Shown here in pieces: positions 36,272 to 44,682 of a DNA stretch of 64,000 nucleotides (positions are counted from its first letter, which is position 1; every line of letters begins with the position of its first letter). Source of the stretch: Streptomyces antarcticus (GTDB lineage Bacteria > Actinomycetota > Actinomycetes > Streptomycetales > Streptomycetaceae); assembly GCF_026627255.1 (NCBI RefSeq), contig NZ_JAPNLM010000003.1, positions 1 through 64,000 of the forward strand, written 5' to 3'. The translations under genes and the position numbers were made by a program. The notes beneath the pieces are model-generated. The model had not been told where the DNA came from, searched no databases, and saw only the letters and a list, made by a program, of their open reading frames with translations.

Positions 36272-37201
36272 GTGTTGCGCAGTCTCATGCGCGCCGTCCC
36301 AGCCATCATGCTGGCCGTCGCCGCCACCCTGATCGCCCCCACCGCCCTGGCGGCCCCCGCCGCCCCCGCCATCGCGGCCGACCCCGCCGCGCCGGGGGCT
36401 TACCCCGTCGCCTACGCCGACCTCACCGTCTCCGCCTCCGGCCGTTCCTACAGCGCCCGCGTCTGGTATCCGGGCACGACCGCCGGCGCCAACGCCCCCG
36501 TCGCCCAAGGCCTCCACCCCGGCCTCGCCTTCGGACACGGCTTCTTCCAGGACATCTCCAAGTACGAGAGCACCCTGCGCCACTACGCCTCGTGGGGCCT
36601 CATCACGGTCACCCCCAAGTCCCAGGGCGGCATCTCACCCAGCCACAGCGGATTTGCCGACGACCTCAACGCCGGCCTGACCTGGCTGACCACCCAGAAC
36701 TCCACCACCGGATCCCGCTTCGCGGGCGCCGTCGACACCAGCCGCTACGCCCTGTCCGGCCACTCCATGGGCGGCGGCGCGGCCCTGCTCGCCGCATCCC
36801 GCAACCCGGCCGTCAAATCCGTCAGCACGCTCGCCGCCGCCGAGACCAACCCCTCCGCGGTCACGGCCTCCGCCACCCTCACCATCCCGGCCCAGTACGT
36901 CGGCGGCAGCAAGGACACCGTCGCAGGAGTCGACGGCCACCAGCGCAAGATGTACAACGCGAAGCCCGCCCCGACGCAGTTGCGCGTCATCACCGGCGGA
37001 TTCCACTGCGGCTTCACAGACAGCGGCGGCTTCGGCTGCGACAGCGGCTCGGTCACCCGCGCCGAACAGCAACGCCTCACCCGCGCGGTGACCACCACGT
37101 ACCTGCTCTACACGCTCGGCCTCGACACCTCCCTCCGGGACCAGGTGTGGGGCGCCGCCGCGCAGAACCTGCCCGGAGTCGTGTACACCGCAAGGCCCTG
37201 A
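36272..37201 (+). CDS. Secreted alpha/beta hydrolase (cutinase/PETase-like family)
   Basis: A 309-residue exported esterase. Residues 1-28 are a signal peptide (AIMLAVAATLIAPTALAAP). The nucleophile elbow is ALSGHSMGGGAALLAA, the acid is in QYVGGSKDTVAG and the histidine in VITGGFHCGF. The length and the order of motifs match the actinobacterial dienelactone hydrolase/triacylglycerol lipase/cutinase-2 group, which act on polyesters and lipid esters. Natural substrates here could be chlorophyll-associated lipids or phytyl esters, by context only. GTG start at 36272 with AGGAGGGCACTT upstream. Confidence 0.85.
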   Translation: MLRSLMRAVPAIMLAVAATLIAPTALAAPAAPAIAADPAAPGAYPVAYADLTVSASGRSYSARVWYPGTTAGANAPVAQGLHPGLAFGHGFFQDISKYESTLRHYASWGLITVTPKSQGGISPSHSGFADDLNAGLTWLTTQNSTTGSRFAGAVDTSRYALSGHSMGGGAALLAASRNPAVKSVSTLAAAETNPSAVTASATLTIPAQYVGGSKDTVAGVDGHQRKMYNAKPAPTQLRVITGGFHCGFTDSGGFGCDSGSVTRAEQQRLTRAVTTTYLLYTLGLDTSLRDQVWGAAAQNLPGVVYTARP

Positions 37202-37234
37202 CCCCCCGCTGATCCGCCCGCCCGGAGGAGCATC

Positions 37235-37989
37235 GTGAGCGAAACCGCCCCTCATCTCGACCCTGATCACCGGCGACCGTCTCACCCTGTGGTACCAGCG
37301 GGATGGCGGGGCCCCGGCCCCTCCGGCCGGTACGGACCGCCGTGCCGGCCCCCGCCGCCGCCACCCCTGCGCACCCAGCTGCGGATCCGCACCCTGCGCA
37401 CGGTCGTCACCGGCCTGAGCATCCTCTTCTTCGGCCTGGGTGGTCTTTTCTACTGGATGCCCTCCTACTACAACCGCTTCTTCGGCCTGGGTGAGGCCGA
37501 GGCCGCCGCAGTGGCGGGCGGCAGCGGGCTGTTCGGCATCGTCGCGGGGATTGTGACGGGCAGCTGGCTCGGCGACCGCGAACGGGGCCCGCGCAAAGGC
37601 CGCCGCATCGCCATCGGCGGCGCCGGTCTGCTGTTCGGCACCTTCGCCCTGGCCGGAGCCGTCACACTGCCGGTCCTCGTGCCGCAGGCCCTGTGCTTCA
37701 CCCTCGCCAACTTCGGTTTCGCCGCCGCGCTGGCCAACCTCACCGCCGCGAACGCCGACGTCGTCGCGGCCGAGCGCCGGGGCCTCGGCTTCGCAGTCCT
37801 GCAACTCCTCGTCACCCTCGGCGGATCGCTCGGTCCCTGGCTCATAGGCCTGGCCTCCGACGCCACGGATCGCTGCGCACGGCCTTCCTGGCGGTGCTGC
37901 TGCCCCTGCTCGTCGGATCCGTGGTCGTCCTGCGCGGCCGGGGCTCCTACGACGCGGACGCGGCTGAGGCGGCCCGCCGCTCGGCCTGA
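37235..37989 (+). pseudogene. Decayed MFS transporter (C-terminal half), frameshifted
   Basis: A GGAGGAG ribosome-binding site and GTG at 37235 start a reading of about 50 non-conserved residues, followed by six membrane helices that look like the second half of an MFS transporter (WMPSYYNRFFGLGEAEAAAV and so on). Helices 1-6 are missing. Near 37866 one base is lost, and the last helix continues in the +1 frame (SLRTAFLAVLLPLLVGSVVV), ending at 37989. In a different frame near the start, TLITGDRLTLWYQR resembles the N-terminal propeptide of secreted S8 serine peptidases, so at least two genes have been joined and eroded here. Confidence 0.65.
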
Positions 37990-38034
37990 ACCGGAACCAC
38001 CTTCACGTGCGGAGGTCTCGCTCAGCTATTTACA

Positions 38035-38061
38035 GGAAACAATGTTCCGTCTAGAGAAACA
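38035..38061. promoter_or_regulatory. Cluster operator with CTAG core
   Basis: GGAAACA-A-TGTTCC at 38035-38048 is followed by GTCTAGAGAAACA, giving three alternating half-sites. It matches the consensus of the cluster-wide palindrome and is centred about 25 bases before the secreted hydrolase start at 38074. Confidence 0.75.
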
Positions 38062-38073
38062 AAACTCACGCCA

Positions 38074-39060
38074 ATGACAGCGAAGAAGATCGGATCACTG
38101 ATGGCACACACCCCGCACCGCGCGCCGCGCAGCGTCAGCCACGCCATCGCGGCAGGCCTGCTCGGATTCGCCCTGCTGACCGCCTCGGGCACCGCGGCCG
38201 CCGCCGAGACCCCCGAGAACCCCACCCCCGTCCCCACGCTCGCCTACACGGCCTCGGTCGGAGCGGACGTGGCCGACGTCTACTACCCCGAGACCGGCAG
38301 CCTGCTTCCGGTCGTGCTGCTCCAGCAGGGCGCCAACGTCGACAAGAGTCACTACGAGGGATACGCCCGCACCGTCGCGGCGTTCGGCTTCGTCGTGGTG
38401 GTGCCCAATCACCTCCGGTCCGTGTTCGGCGTCCCCGGCCTGTGGGCCTCAGCCGACCAGGGCCTGACCACCGTCGCCTGGTCGAAGGCCGAGAACGCCC
38501 GGGCCGGCAGCCCCCTCGCCGGCCGAATGGAGCCGACGGCCTTCGCACTCCTCGGCCACTCCTTCGGCGGCGCCGCGGGTGTCGCCACCGTCCAGGGCCA
38601 GTGCGCGCCGCCGTTCTGCTTCGGCCTCCCGCCGGGCGCGGTCAAGCCCGCCGAACTCAAGGCGGCCGCCTTCTTCGGCACCAACAACGCCCCGCCCGGC
38701 GGCGGTCCGGTCGCCCCGGTCAACAACACCGTACCGGTGGCGCTGATCCAGGGCTCCGCCGACGGCGTGGCCGCCCCCGCGGCCGCGCAGGCCACGTACG
38801 AGGCCCTCCTGGGCAAGCCGAAGGCGCTCGTCACCGTGGCCGGCGTCAACCACTACGGCATCACCAACGTGCAGAACCCGCCCGGCGCCGCCCCCGATCC
38901 CTCGGCCCAGTCCATCGACCAGATCGACGGTATCCGTACGTCGGCCCGCTGGGCGGCGCTGTTCCTGAAGGCCTCGCTGGGCGACGCCTTCGCCCGCTCC
39001 TACGTCCGCTACTGGGGGGACGCCGCGGACCTCGCGGTCACCGTCCAGCAGGCCTACTGA
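38074..39060 (+). CDS. Secreted chlorophyllase-like alpha/beta hydrolase
   Basis: A 328-residue exported serine hydrolase. The N-terminus is a signal peptide (HAIAAGLLGFALLTASGTAA). The core resembles plant chlorophyllase and related PF07224/PF12740 proteins (LLPVVLLQQGANVDKSHYEG; GFVVVVPNHL). The triad is GHSFGG (Ser), IQGSADGVA (Asp) and VAGVNHYGI (His). Chlorophyllases split the phytyl ester of chlorophyll. The start may be 38074 or the ATG at 38101. It is preceded by a cluster operator and followed by a strong terminator, so it forms its own unit of the regulon. The assignment as chlorophyllase is a family-level judgement; generic esterase function is possible. Confidence 0.72.
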   Translation: MTAKKIGSLMAHTPHRAPRSVSHAIAAGLLGFALLTASGTAAAAETPENPTPVPTLAYTASVGADVADVYYPETGSLLPVVLLQQGANVDKSHYEGYARTVAAFGFVVVVPNHLRSVFGVPGLWASADQGLTTVAWSKAENARAGSPLAGRMEPTAFALLGHSFGGAAGVATVQGQCAPPFCFGLPPGAVKPAELKAAAFFGTNNAPPGGGPVAPVNNTVPVALIQGSADGVAAPAAAQATYEALLGKPKALVTVAGVNHYGITNVQNPPGAAPDPSAQSIDQIDGIRTSARWAALFLKASLGDAFARSYVRYWGDAADLAVTVQQAY

Positions 39061-39072
39061 GCCCCACCGCAC

Positions 39073-39124
39073 GCCAAGAGGCGGCGTCCGCCCGGCCCAC
39101 GGCCGGCGGGCGCCGCCTCTTGGC
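39073..39124. terminator. Strong bidirectional terminator hairpin
   Basis: GCCAAGAGGCGGCG at 39073-39086 and CGCCGCCTCTTGGC at 39111-39124 form a perfect 14-bp stem, with further GC pairing inside. It separates the rightward hydrolase gene from the leftward aldehyde dehydrogenase, ending both transcripts. Confidence 0.9.
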
Positions 39125-39142
39125 GCGGGGCTGCGGCGCGGC

Positions 39143-40537
39143 TCAGCCGTGCCGCAGCCGGATCAGCGCGCGCAGGACGGGGCGCTTCCACCACGGCGAG
39201 CGCAGCCGGGTCAGGCCGGACCCGGTCAGGTGCGCGCGGCGTACGGTCACGGCCTGGGCCGAGGTGAACTCCATCAGCCCCTCCCGCCCGTGCACCCGGC
39301 CGAAGCCGCTCGCGCCGTTGCCGCCGAACGGCAGGCCGGGAATGCCGCCGAAGGTCAGGACGCCGTTCACCGACACCATGCCCGCCCGCAGGCGCGCGGC
39401 GACCGACTCGTCCGCCGAGCGGGAGAAGACGGCGGCGCCCAGCGCCTGCGGGACGGCGTTGGCGAGCGTGAGGCCCTCGTCCAGATCCCGTACCAGCCGT
39501 ACCACCGCCACCGGCCCGAAGGTCTCCTCCTGTACCGCGGGCCGGCCCTCGGGGACATCGGTCAGCACCACGGGATCGACAACCCCGGACGTGCGGAACG
39601 ACTCGGGGCCGCCGAAGAGGAAACGGCCGCCGTGGGCCGTCGCGTCCTCGACGTGGACGCGCACCACCTTCTCCTGCTCTCCGGTCGTCAGACGGCCGTA
39701 GTGGAGTCCGGCGCGCACCGGCGCCAGTTCCGCCGTCAGCGCCGCGATGAACTCCTCGCCGACCGCCCGGGCCACGTAGATCCGCTCCACCCCGGCGCAG
39801 GTCTGCCCGGCGTTGGAAAAGGCGCCCCACACGGCGGCCCGGGCCGCCGCCCGTACGTCCGCGTCCTCGCCCACGATCAGCGCGTCGTTGCCGCCGCACT
39901 CCAGCACCACCGGCGTGAGGGAGTCGGCGCAGGCGGCCATCACGGCCCGGCCGGTTCGCGTCGAACCGATGAAGGCGACCTTGTCCACGCCCGCCCGGCA
40001 CAGTGCCTCCCCGGCCCGCGCCCCTCCGGTCAGCAGCCGCAGGGTGCCCGCCGACCCCGGGTTGGCCCGTTCGAAGGCGTCGACCAGCGCCCGCCCGGTC
40101 TCCGTCGTGTGCTCGCTCGGTTTGAACACCGCGGCGTTCCCCGCCGCCAGTACGCCGGCCAGCACGCCCAGCGGTGTCAGGGCCGGGTAGTTCCACGGGC
40201 CGATCACGCCGACGACCCCCAGCGGCCGGCGCTCCACCCGCGCCCGGTGCTCCGCGGCAAGCAGCCCCGGCGACACCCTGCGCGGGCGCAGGGTCCGGCG
40301 CGCGCGGCGGGCGGTCCAGGCCAGGTGTTCCAGGCCGACCAGCAGTTCGAGTTCCGCGTCGGCCGCCGGTTTGCCGGTCTCCTCCCGGATGGTGGCGACG
40401 AGAGCGGCCCGCGAGCGCGCCAGCTCGGCGGCCCACCGCCGCAGCCGGCGCTCCCGCTCGCCGAAGGTGACCGCGCTCCAGTCGGCCGCGGCCTCGCGGG
40501 ACCGCGCCGTCATCCGGGCGACCTGTGGTGCGTTCAT
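39143..40537 (-). CDS. Aldehyde dehydrogenase (coniferyl-aldehyde/ALDH3-like)
   Basis: A 464-residue NAD(P)-dependent aldehyde dehydrogenase. The cofactor region shows GVVGVIGPWNYPALTPLGVL, the general base and nucleophile regions are LECGGNDALI and SNAGQTCAGVER, and the C-terminus holds EETFGPVAVV and LPFGGNGASGFGRVHG. The short C-terminal extension is basic (PWWKRPVLRALIRLRHG) and could associate with the membrane, as in fatty aldehyde dehydrogenases. It is the last gene of the leftward operon from 45873; in the cluster hypothesis it would oxidise phytenal or another long-chain aldehyde. Confidence 0.9.
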   Translation of the reverse strand: MNAPQVARMTARSREAAADWSAVTFGERERRLRRWAAELARSRAALVATIREETGKPAADAELELLVGLEHLAWTARRARRTLRPRRVSPGLLAAEHRARVERRPLGVVGVIGPWNYPALTPLGVLAGVLAAGNAAVFKPSEHTTETGRALVDAFERANPGSAGTLRLLTGGARAGEALCRAGVDKVAFIGSTRTGRAVMAACADSLTPVVLECGGNDALIVGEDADVRAAARAAVWGAFSNAGQTCAGVERIYVARAVGEEFIAALTAELAPVRAGLHYGRLTTGEQEKVVRVHVEDATAHGGRFLFGGPESFRTSGVVDPVVLTDVPEGRPAVQEETFGPVAVVRLVRDLDEGLTLANAVPQALGAAVFSRSADESVAARLRAGMVSVNGVLTFGGIPGLPFGGNGASGFGRVHGREGLMEFTSAQAVTVRRAHLTGSGLTRLRSPWWKRPVLRALIRLRHG

Positions 40538-40628
40538 GGTGATTTCAGCTCCCTGGCCGGGCGGCGGGCATGGGTGACCCCCGGGCGCCGCGCCGCGGCC
40601 GGCCCCCGGGGGCTGTGCGGACGCGCCG

Positions 40629-41375
40629 TCAGTGCTCGCGCAGCAGCGTGCCGAAACCGTGCAGCGTGTCACGGCAGCCGTTGTCCCGCAGCGCCATCCA
40701 CCACGTGGCGGCGTTGATGGCGATCACGGGCAGGCCGAGCCAGCGCTCCGCCTCGTCCGCGAGTGAGACCATCGACAGGTTCGTCCCGCACTGCACGATC
40801 GCCTCGACGCCCGGCAGTGCCGCCAACTGCACGAGGGCGGTGCGTAGTTCTGCCTCCGGTACATGGGCGATGGACACGGCCGTCGGGCAGCGCAGGCCCT
40901 TGATGCCCGCCACCTCGAAGCCCAGCTCGGTGAAGAACCGGTCGACGTTGGCGTCGCCGACCGGCTGGTACGGGGTCACCACGGCGATGCGCCGTGCCCC
41001 GAAGAGGCGCAGGGCCCGCTCGCAGGCCTCGGCGCCGGTGGCCACCTGGAGGCCGGTGATGTCGTGGATCTGCTGGACGAAGGCCCGGTTGCCCTCGACG
41101 CCGCCCCAGAAGGTCTCCGCGCTCATGCCCATGACCATGTACTCCGGCTCGCAGGTCAGCACCCGCTCGCAGGCTGCGCCGATTTCGTCGCGGATCTGCT
41201 CCAGCAGCCGTTCCATGCCGGAGTCCTCGGCCATGTTCTGATCGCGGATGTGGATGCGCGAGAAGTGCGCCGTTACACCCGGTACGGACATGCGGGAGAA
41301 GTCGGGTTCGACGATGGTGTTGGTGCTGGGGGCGATCACGCCGAACTTGCGCCGCCAGCCGAGACTGTCCGTCAT
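40629..41375 (-). CDS. Maleate isomerase/Asp-Glu racemase superfamily protein B
   Basis: A 248-residue paralogue of the protein at 28489, with the same N-terminus (FGVIAPSTNTIVEPDF) and the loop MVMGMSAETFWGG. It retains Cys196 in the second active-site loop (AIVQCGTNLSMVS) but has Ser85 where a two-cysteine enzyme would have the first. That pattern, one cysteine only, resembles arylmalonate decarboxylase and not maleate isomerase proper. Possible reactions are cis-trans isomerisation or decarboxylation of a substituted maleate or malonate. It follows the membrane-protein gene with no intergenic base. Confidence 0.85.
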   Translation of the reverse strand: MTDSLGWRRKFGVIAPSTNTIVEPDFSRMSVPGVTAHFSRIHIRDQNMAEDSGMERLLEQIRDEIGAACERVLTCEPEYMVMGMSAETFWGGVEGNRAFVQQIHDITGLQVATGAEACERALRLFGARRIAVVTPYQPVGDANVDRFFTELGFEVAGIKGLRCPTAVSIAHVPEAELRTALVQLAALPGVEAIVQCGTNLSMVSLADEAERWLGLPVIAINAATWWMALRDNGCRDTLHGFGTLLREH

Positions 41376-42074
41376 TCACGCCGCCGATCGGGTCGGGGTG
41401 GTGGGGGATGGGGGGAGAGCGCGGCGGTGGCGTTTCGCCAGCCGCCACGCGAGCAGGGCGAAGGCCCCCTGGGTAAGGGTGTTCGCCGACTGCTCCACCC
41501 ACTGCAGCGCCACGCTCTGGTCGGGACGGGCCGCCAGCGGCCCCAGTACGTACATGCCGGTGAGCCAGAGTCCGCCCGCCGTCGCCGCCGCGGTATCCCC
41601 GTGGGAGCGGGCGAGCAGGATGAGCCGGACGCCGCAGACGGTGACGGCCACGATGGTCAGCACCATCAGCGGCGCCGTCGACCCGAGGAGCAGCCCCGCC
41701 GCGCCGGCGGCCAGCCAGACCGCGGCGAACCCCCACAGCGGCGGAGGCGTCCGGCCGGCCGCCGGCTCGCGTCCGTTCGCGGGCAGCGTGAGCAGCGCGT
41801 GGGCGAGCAGCAGGAACCCGGCCGACAGGCACGGGAACAGCGCCTTGTTCATGACCTGGACGTTGGGACCGTCCAAGGCCACCACGAGCTTCCAGGTGGC
41901 CTTCGAGAGTCCGCCGAGGAGGACCAGCGCCGTCCCCGCCGCGGCGATCCGGCCGGTGCGCACGGCGTGGCCGCGCAGCGGCCTGACCAGCAGGGCGGCC
42001 CCGACACCCGTCAGGAGGACCGGGACGAAGTCCTCCACCGCGAGCGACAGTGGATAGTCCAGGGCCGCGTTCAC
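41376..42074 (-). CDS. Membrane protein, six to seven helices, unknown
   Basis: A 232-residue integral membrane protein starting from a GTG at 42074 that overlaps the SDR stop. Helices include EDFVPVLLTGVGAALLV, RIAAAGTALVLLGGLSKAT and LWGFAAVWLAAGAAGLLLGS. No recognised family or catalytic motif. A long upstream extension of the frame is arginine-rich and is rejected. It is coupled to both neighbours in the leftward operon; its general resemblance to the product of 35525 suggests a shared accessory role such as uptake or anchoring. Confidence 0.65.
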   Translation of the reverse strand: MNAALDYPLSLAVEDFVPVLLTGVGAALLVRPLRGHAVRTGRIAAAGTALVLLGGLSKATWKLVVALDGPNVQVMNKALFPCLSAGFLLLAHALLTLPANGREPAAGRTPPPLWGFAAVWLAAGAAGLLLGSTAPLMVLTIVAVTVCGVRLILLARSHGDTAAATAGGLWLTGMYVLGPLAARPDQSVALQWVEQSANTLTQGAFALLAWRLAKRHRRALPPSPTTPTRSAA

Positions 42075-42919
42075 GAAGTCCCCTCCTGCTCCTGCGCGGC
42101 CGACGATGCCTCGGGCAGCGCCTCCGGCAGGACCGACCGCTTGCGCAGCGCGGCCGCGGCGAAGCGCCCGGCCGCCTTGCGGCGCGTCAGCCACGCCACC
42201 CGGCCGCCGTTGGCCGTACGGTCGGCCAGCACCCGCTCCGCCAGCCACGGGGTGACCGTCTCCACCCGGTCTGCCAGGATGTTGAGCACGGCCCGCGCCT
42301 TCGCGTACTCGTCCGGGGTGTAGTCGTGCAGCAGCAGGTCGGTGACCACGATCCCGGGCGACAGCAGCAGCGCCCGGACGTCGTGGGGGCGGGCGTCAGC
42401 CTCCTTGCGGAGGTCGGCCGCCAGGGCGCCGGTGAGGTAGCTGACGGCGCGCTTGCTCGCCCCGTACACGCTGAGCCCGGGCATGATCCGCCCGTCGGAA
42501 CCGAAGCCCTCCATGTTCCATACGCGGCCGCTGCCCTGGCGCAGGAAGCGCTCCGCCGCTACGGCGCTGCCGTTGACTACGCCGCGCAGATTGACCGCCG
42601 TCACGCCGTCGGCCTCGTGCGGGCCGAGGCTCCACAGCGGTCTGCGCGCCGTGGTCGCCCCGGCGTTGTTGATCCACACGTCGACCCGGCCGAAGGCCTC
42701 CTCGGCCGCCGTCCACAGGCCGGCCACCTGATCCCGGTCGGTCACGTCCGCCACATGGCCGACTGCGTGCGCCCCGCCCCCGAGGCTCTTGAGTGCGGCC
42801 TCCACGCCCGCCGCGTCCCGCCCGCAGACGGCGACCCGGCAGCCGCGGTCGAGGAACGCCCGGGCCAGCCCGTGCCCGATGCCGCGGGTACCGCCGGTGA
42901 TCACCACGGTCGAGGTCAT
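42071..42919 (-). CDS. Short-chain dehydrogenase/reductase
   Basis: A 282-residue classical SDR. The cofactor site is VVITGGTRGIGHGLARA, followed by CGRDAAGVE that favours NADP(H), then NNAGATTA and the catalytic Y-x3-K in VYGASKRAVSY. The usual catalytic Ser is replaced near NMEGFGSDG, with Ser one or two positions away. It probably oxidises or reduces an alcohol/ketone in the pathway. Plant NYC1/NOL chlorophyll b reductases are also SDRs, so a tetrapyrrole side-chain role can be considered, but the sequence alone does not show it. Overlaps both neighbours by 4 bases. Confidence 0.85.
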   Translation of the reverse strand: MTSTVVITGGTRGIGHGLARAFLDRGCRVAVCGRDAAGVEAALKSLGGGAHAVGHVADVTDRDQVAGLWTAAEEAFGRVDVWINNAGATTARRPLWSLGPHEADGVTAVNLRGVVNGSAVAAERFLRQGSGRVWNMEGFGSDGRIMPGLSVYGASKRAVSYLTGALAADLRKEADARPHDVRALLLSPGIVVTDLLLHDYTPDEYAKARAVLNILADRVETVTPWLAERVLADRTANGGRVAWLTRRKAAGRFAAAALRKRSVLPEALPEASSAAQEQEGTS

Positions 42920-43890
42920 GACGCGGGCTCCCAGTCCAGTACCCCGTGGAGGACCGCGGACAGCGCGTTCCCGCCGAACAGCTCGTACGTCACGGCCATC
43001 CGCCCGCCCGCCGCCATCGCGGGGCGCGCGTCGAGAACGAACTCTCGCCCGCGCACGCGGTGCACGTCCCCGCCGGTGAAGTGCCACAGCGGGAAGTTGG
43101 CCCGGCCGAAGGCCTGCGCGTTGCCCCAGGCGTCCGGGCCCTCCCAGAACTCGCGGGTGCCGTCGCGGCGGCGCTCCACCGTGAAGGACCGGTCCAGGCC
43201 GGCCCCGCGCCAGGTGACGTGGTGCCGCGCGCGCAGCAGGTCCACGGGCCGTACGGCGATCTCCACCTCCACGTCCCCCAGGTGCTTCTGCTCCGCGCTC
43301 CACAGCTCGCACGAGCCCGTGAAGCTGCCGGGCCGCTTCGTGGGCAGGATCCACGGCACCGGCCCCGCGCCCGTCTCGGCCGCCACGTGTCGCGCGACGT
43401 GTGCGCGGGTGGCCTCGTTGTCCGCGTGGTCGGTGGTGCGGACGTACACGCCGTTGAAGCAGCCGATCACGGTCCAGCCCTGGTGCAGCACCGAGGAGTA
43501 GACCTGGGTCAGCCCGTCCGGCAGGACGTGGTTCCAGGTGTTGAGGGCCACCTGCCAGCCGGGCCCGTAGTAGTGGGCGTCGACGAAGGAGCCGTAGGGC
43601 TGCCCGCTGCCGTGGAAGTCGGGCCCGGTGTAGAGGCGGTTGTCGTCGGCGTCGCTCACCGCGAAGGCGAACGGCGCGGCGAGCTGGAACCGGCCGGCGA
43701 GCGGGCCGCCCTGCAGGAGGCCGCCGTCCATCCGGTAGATGGTCTCCCCGTCGGTGAACTCGGAGGAACGGCGGATGTCCTCGTACCCGCACCAGGTGCC
43801 CTGTGCGTCGAACAGCGAGGGCCGGCCGTGCCATTCCCCCGCGATGCGCTGCTGCCACTCGCTCGGCACGCGCCCGGAGCCGCCGCTCAT
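42916..43890 (-). CDS. Predicted lipocalin-like (calycin) protein, unknown
   Basis: A 324-residue soluble protein with no signal peptide. Two similar halves alternate strands and turns, each starting with a calycin-like GxW motif (IAGEWHGRPSLFDAQGTWCG; PGSFTGSCELWSAEQKHLGD). Strand-like patches such as FELFGGNAL-type endings (YELFGGNALSAVLHGVLDWE) and many Trp, Tyr and Arg residues fit a ligand-binding barrel. It might be related to DUF3598-type or bilin-lyase-like lipocalins, but I cannot confirm this. The gene overlaps the SDR and the RCCR-like B gene by 4 bases each, so it is locked into the oxygenase operon and may bind a tetrapyrrole. Confidence 0.5.
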   Translation of the reverse strand: MSGGSGRVPSEWQQRIAGEWHGRPSLFDAQGTWCGYEDIRRSSEFTDGETIYRMDGGLLQGGPLAGRFQLAAPFAFAVSDADDNRLYTGPDFHGSGQPYGSFVDAHYYGPGWQVALNTWNHVLPDGLTQVYSSVLHQGWTVIGCFNGVYVRTTDHADNEATRAHVARHVAAETGAGPVPWILPTKRPGSFTGSCELWSAEQKHLGDVEVEIAVRPVDLLRARHHVTWRGAGLDRSFTVERRRDGTREFWEGPDAWGNAQAFGRANFPLWHFTGGDVHRVRGREFVLDARPAMAAGGRMAVTYELFGGNALSAVLHGVLDWEPAS

Positions 43891-44678
43891 GCCCCGGCCT
43901 CCTCGGCCGGCAGTCTGCCGGTGGTCAGCAGCCCGCGCAGGCCGTCGGTGGCGGCCGTCCCCAGCAGCCGGTCCACCTGGGCCCAGACGGGGTCGATCTC
44001 CCGGCTGAACAGGGCCTGGCGCAGCCGCCGGTCGCGTACCGCCGCGTCGCCCTCCTTGGCCTCGCCGGCGGCGCCGGCCGGGAAGGCGCGGGTGAGTTCC
44101 AGCCAGTGCCGCAGGTACGCCTCGGCGACAGGGGTGATGGCCCGCAGCGCGGCCTCGTCGGCGCGGTGGACGAGCATCCACGGCGACATCAGGGAGCGCT
44201 GGCGGGGGCTGATCGCCGCCGGGGCGAGTCCCGGTATCTCCGAGGCCCGGGCGAACGGCGCCGTGAGCGGCCCGTACACGAGGTCCGCGTACGCGGGGCT
44301 CATGGCGAGGTCGACGCGCTGGACCAGGTCCAGGTGGAAGGCGTACCCGCCGCCCGCCTGGACGGAGTCGAGGGTGAAGTGCGGCAGCGGGGAGTCCGCG
44401 GCGCCGAAGGCGAACACCATGTGGCTGTCGAGGCCGAAGGCGGGCACGACCAGGGAGACGGTGACGACCGCGTCGACCCCGCCCTGGCCCCCGCCGCGGA
44501 AGTACCGTACGGAGCCCACCGGATCGGGGGTCGCCGGGTTGGTCAGCGCGGCCCAGGGCGTGGGCCGCTCTTCGAGCGCCGTCCCGGCCAACAGCGCGTC
44601 CAGGACGGTTCGGGACAGCCGGGCGGCGGGGGTCGCGCCGTCCGGGGCGGCGTCGGGTGCGGGTGCTGAGGACGTCAT
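43887..44678 (-). CDS. Red chlorophyll catabolite reductase-like protein B
   Basis: A 263-residue protein that resembles plant red chlorophyll catabolite reductase (RCCR, ferredoxin-dependent bilin reductase superfamily). Segments that line up with the plant enzyme, as I remember it, are PHFTLDSVQ (99-107) with PNFVVELIQ, HLDLVQRVDLAMSPAY (115-130) with LDLPHRKDLVLNPDY, SPWMLVHR (165-172), and EIDPVWAQVDRLLG (227-240) with the EDD...FPRMFG region. The acidic residue in the first segment is Asp104. The start at 44678 (MTSSAPAPDA) is preferred. It lies directly after the Rieske oxygenase, the same functional pair as PAO and RCCR in plants. Confidence 0.7.
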   Translation of the reverse strand: MTSSAPAPDAAPDGATPAARLSRTVLDALLAGTALEERPTPWAALTNPATPDPVGSVRYFRGGGQGGVDAVVTVSLVVPAFGLDSHMVFAFGAADSPLPHFTLDSVQAGGGYAFHLDLVQRVDLAMSPAYADLVYGPLTAPFARASEIPGLAPAAISPRQRSLMSPWMLVHRADEAALRAITPVAEAYLRHWLELTRAFPAGAAGEAKEGDAAVRDRRLRQALFSREIDPVWAQVDRLLGTAATDGLRGLLTTGRLPAEEAGA

Positions 44679-44682
44679 GCGA

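Noticed and set aside
42071..43858. A 595-codon frame that would fuse the SDR with the upstream gene
   Set aside because: The upstream part has random composition, and the SDR has its own start (42919) overlapping the correct frame of 42916-43890.
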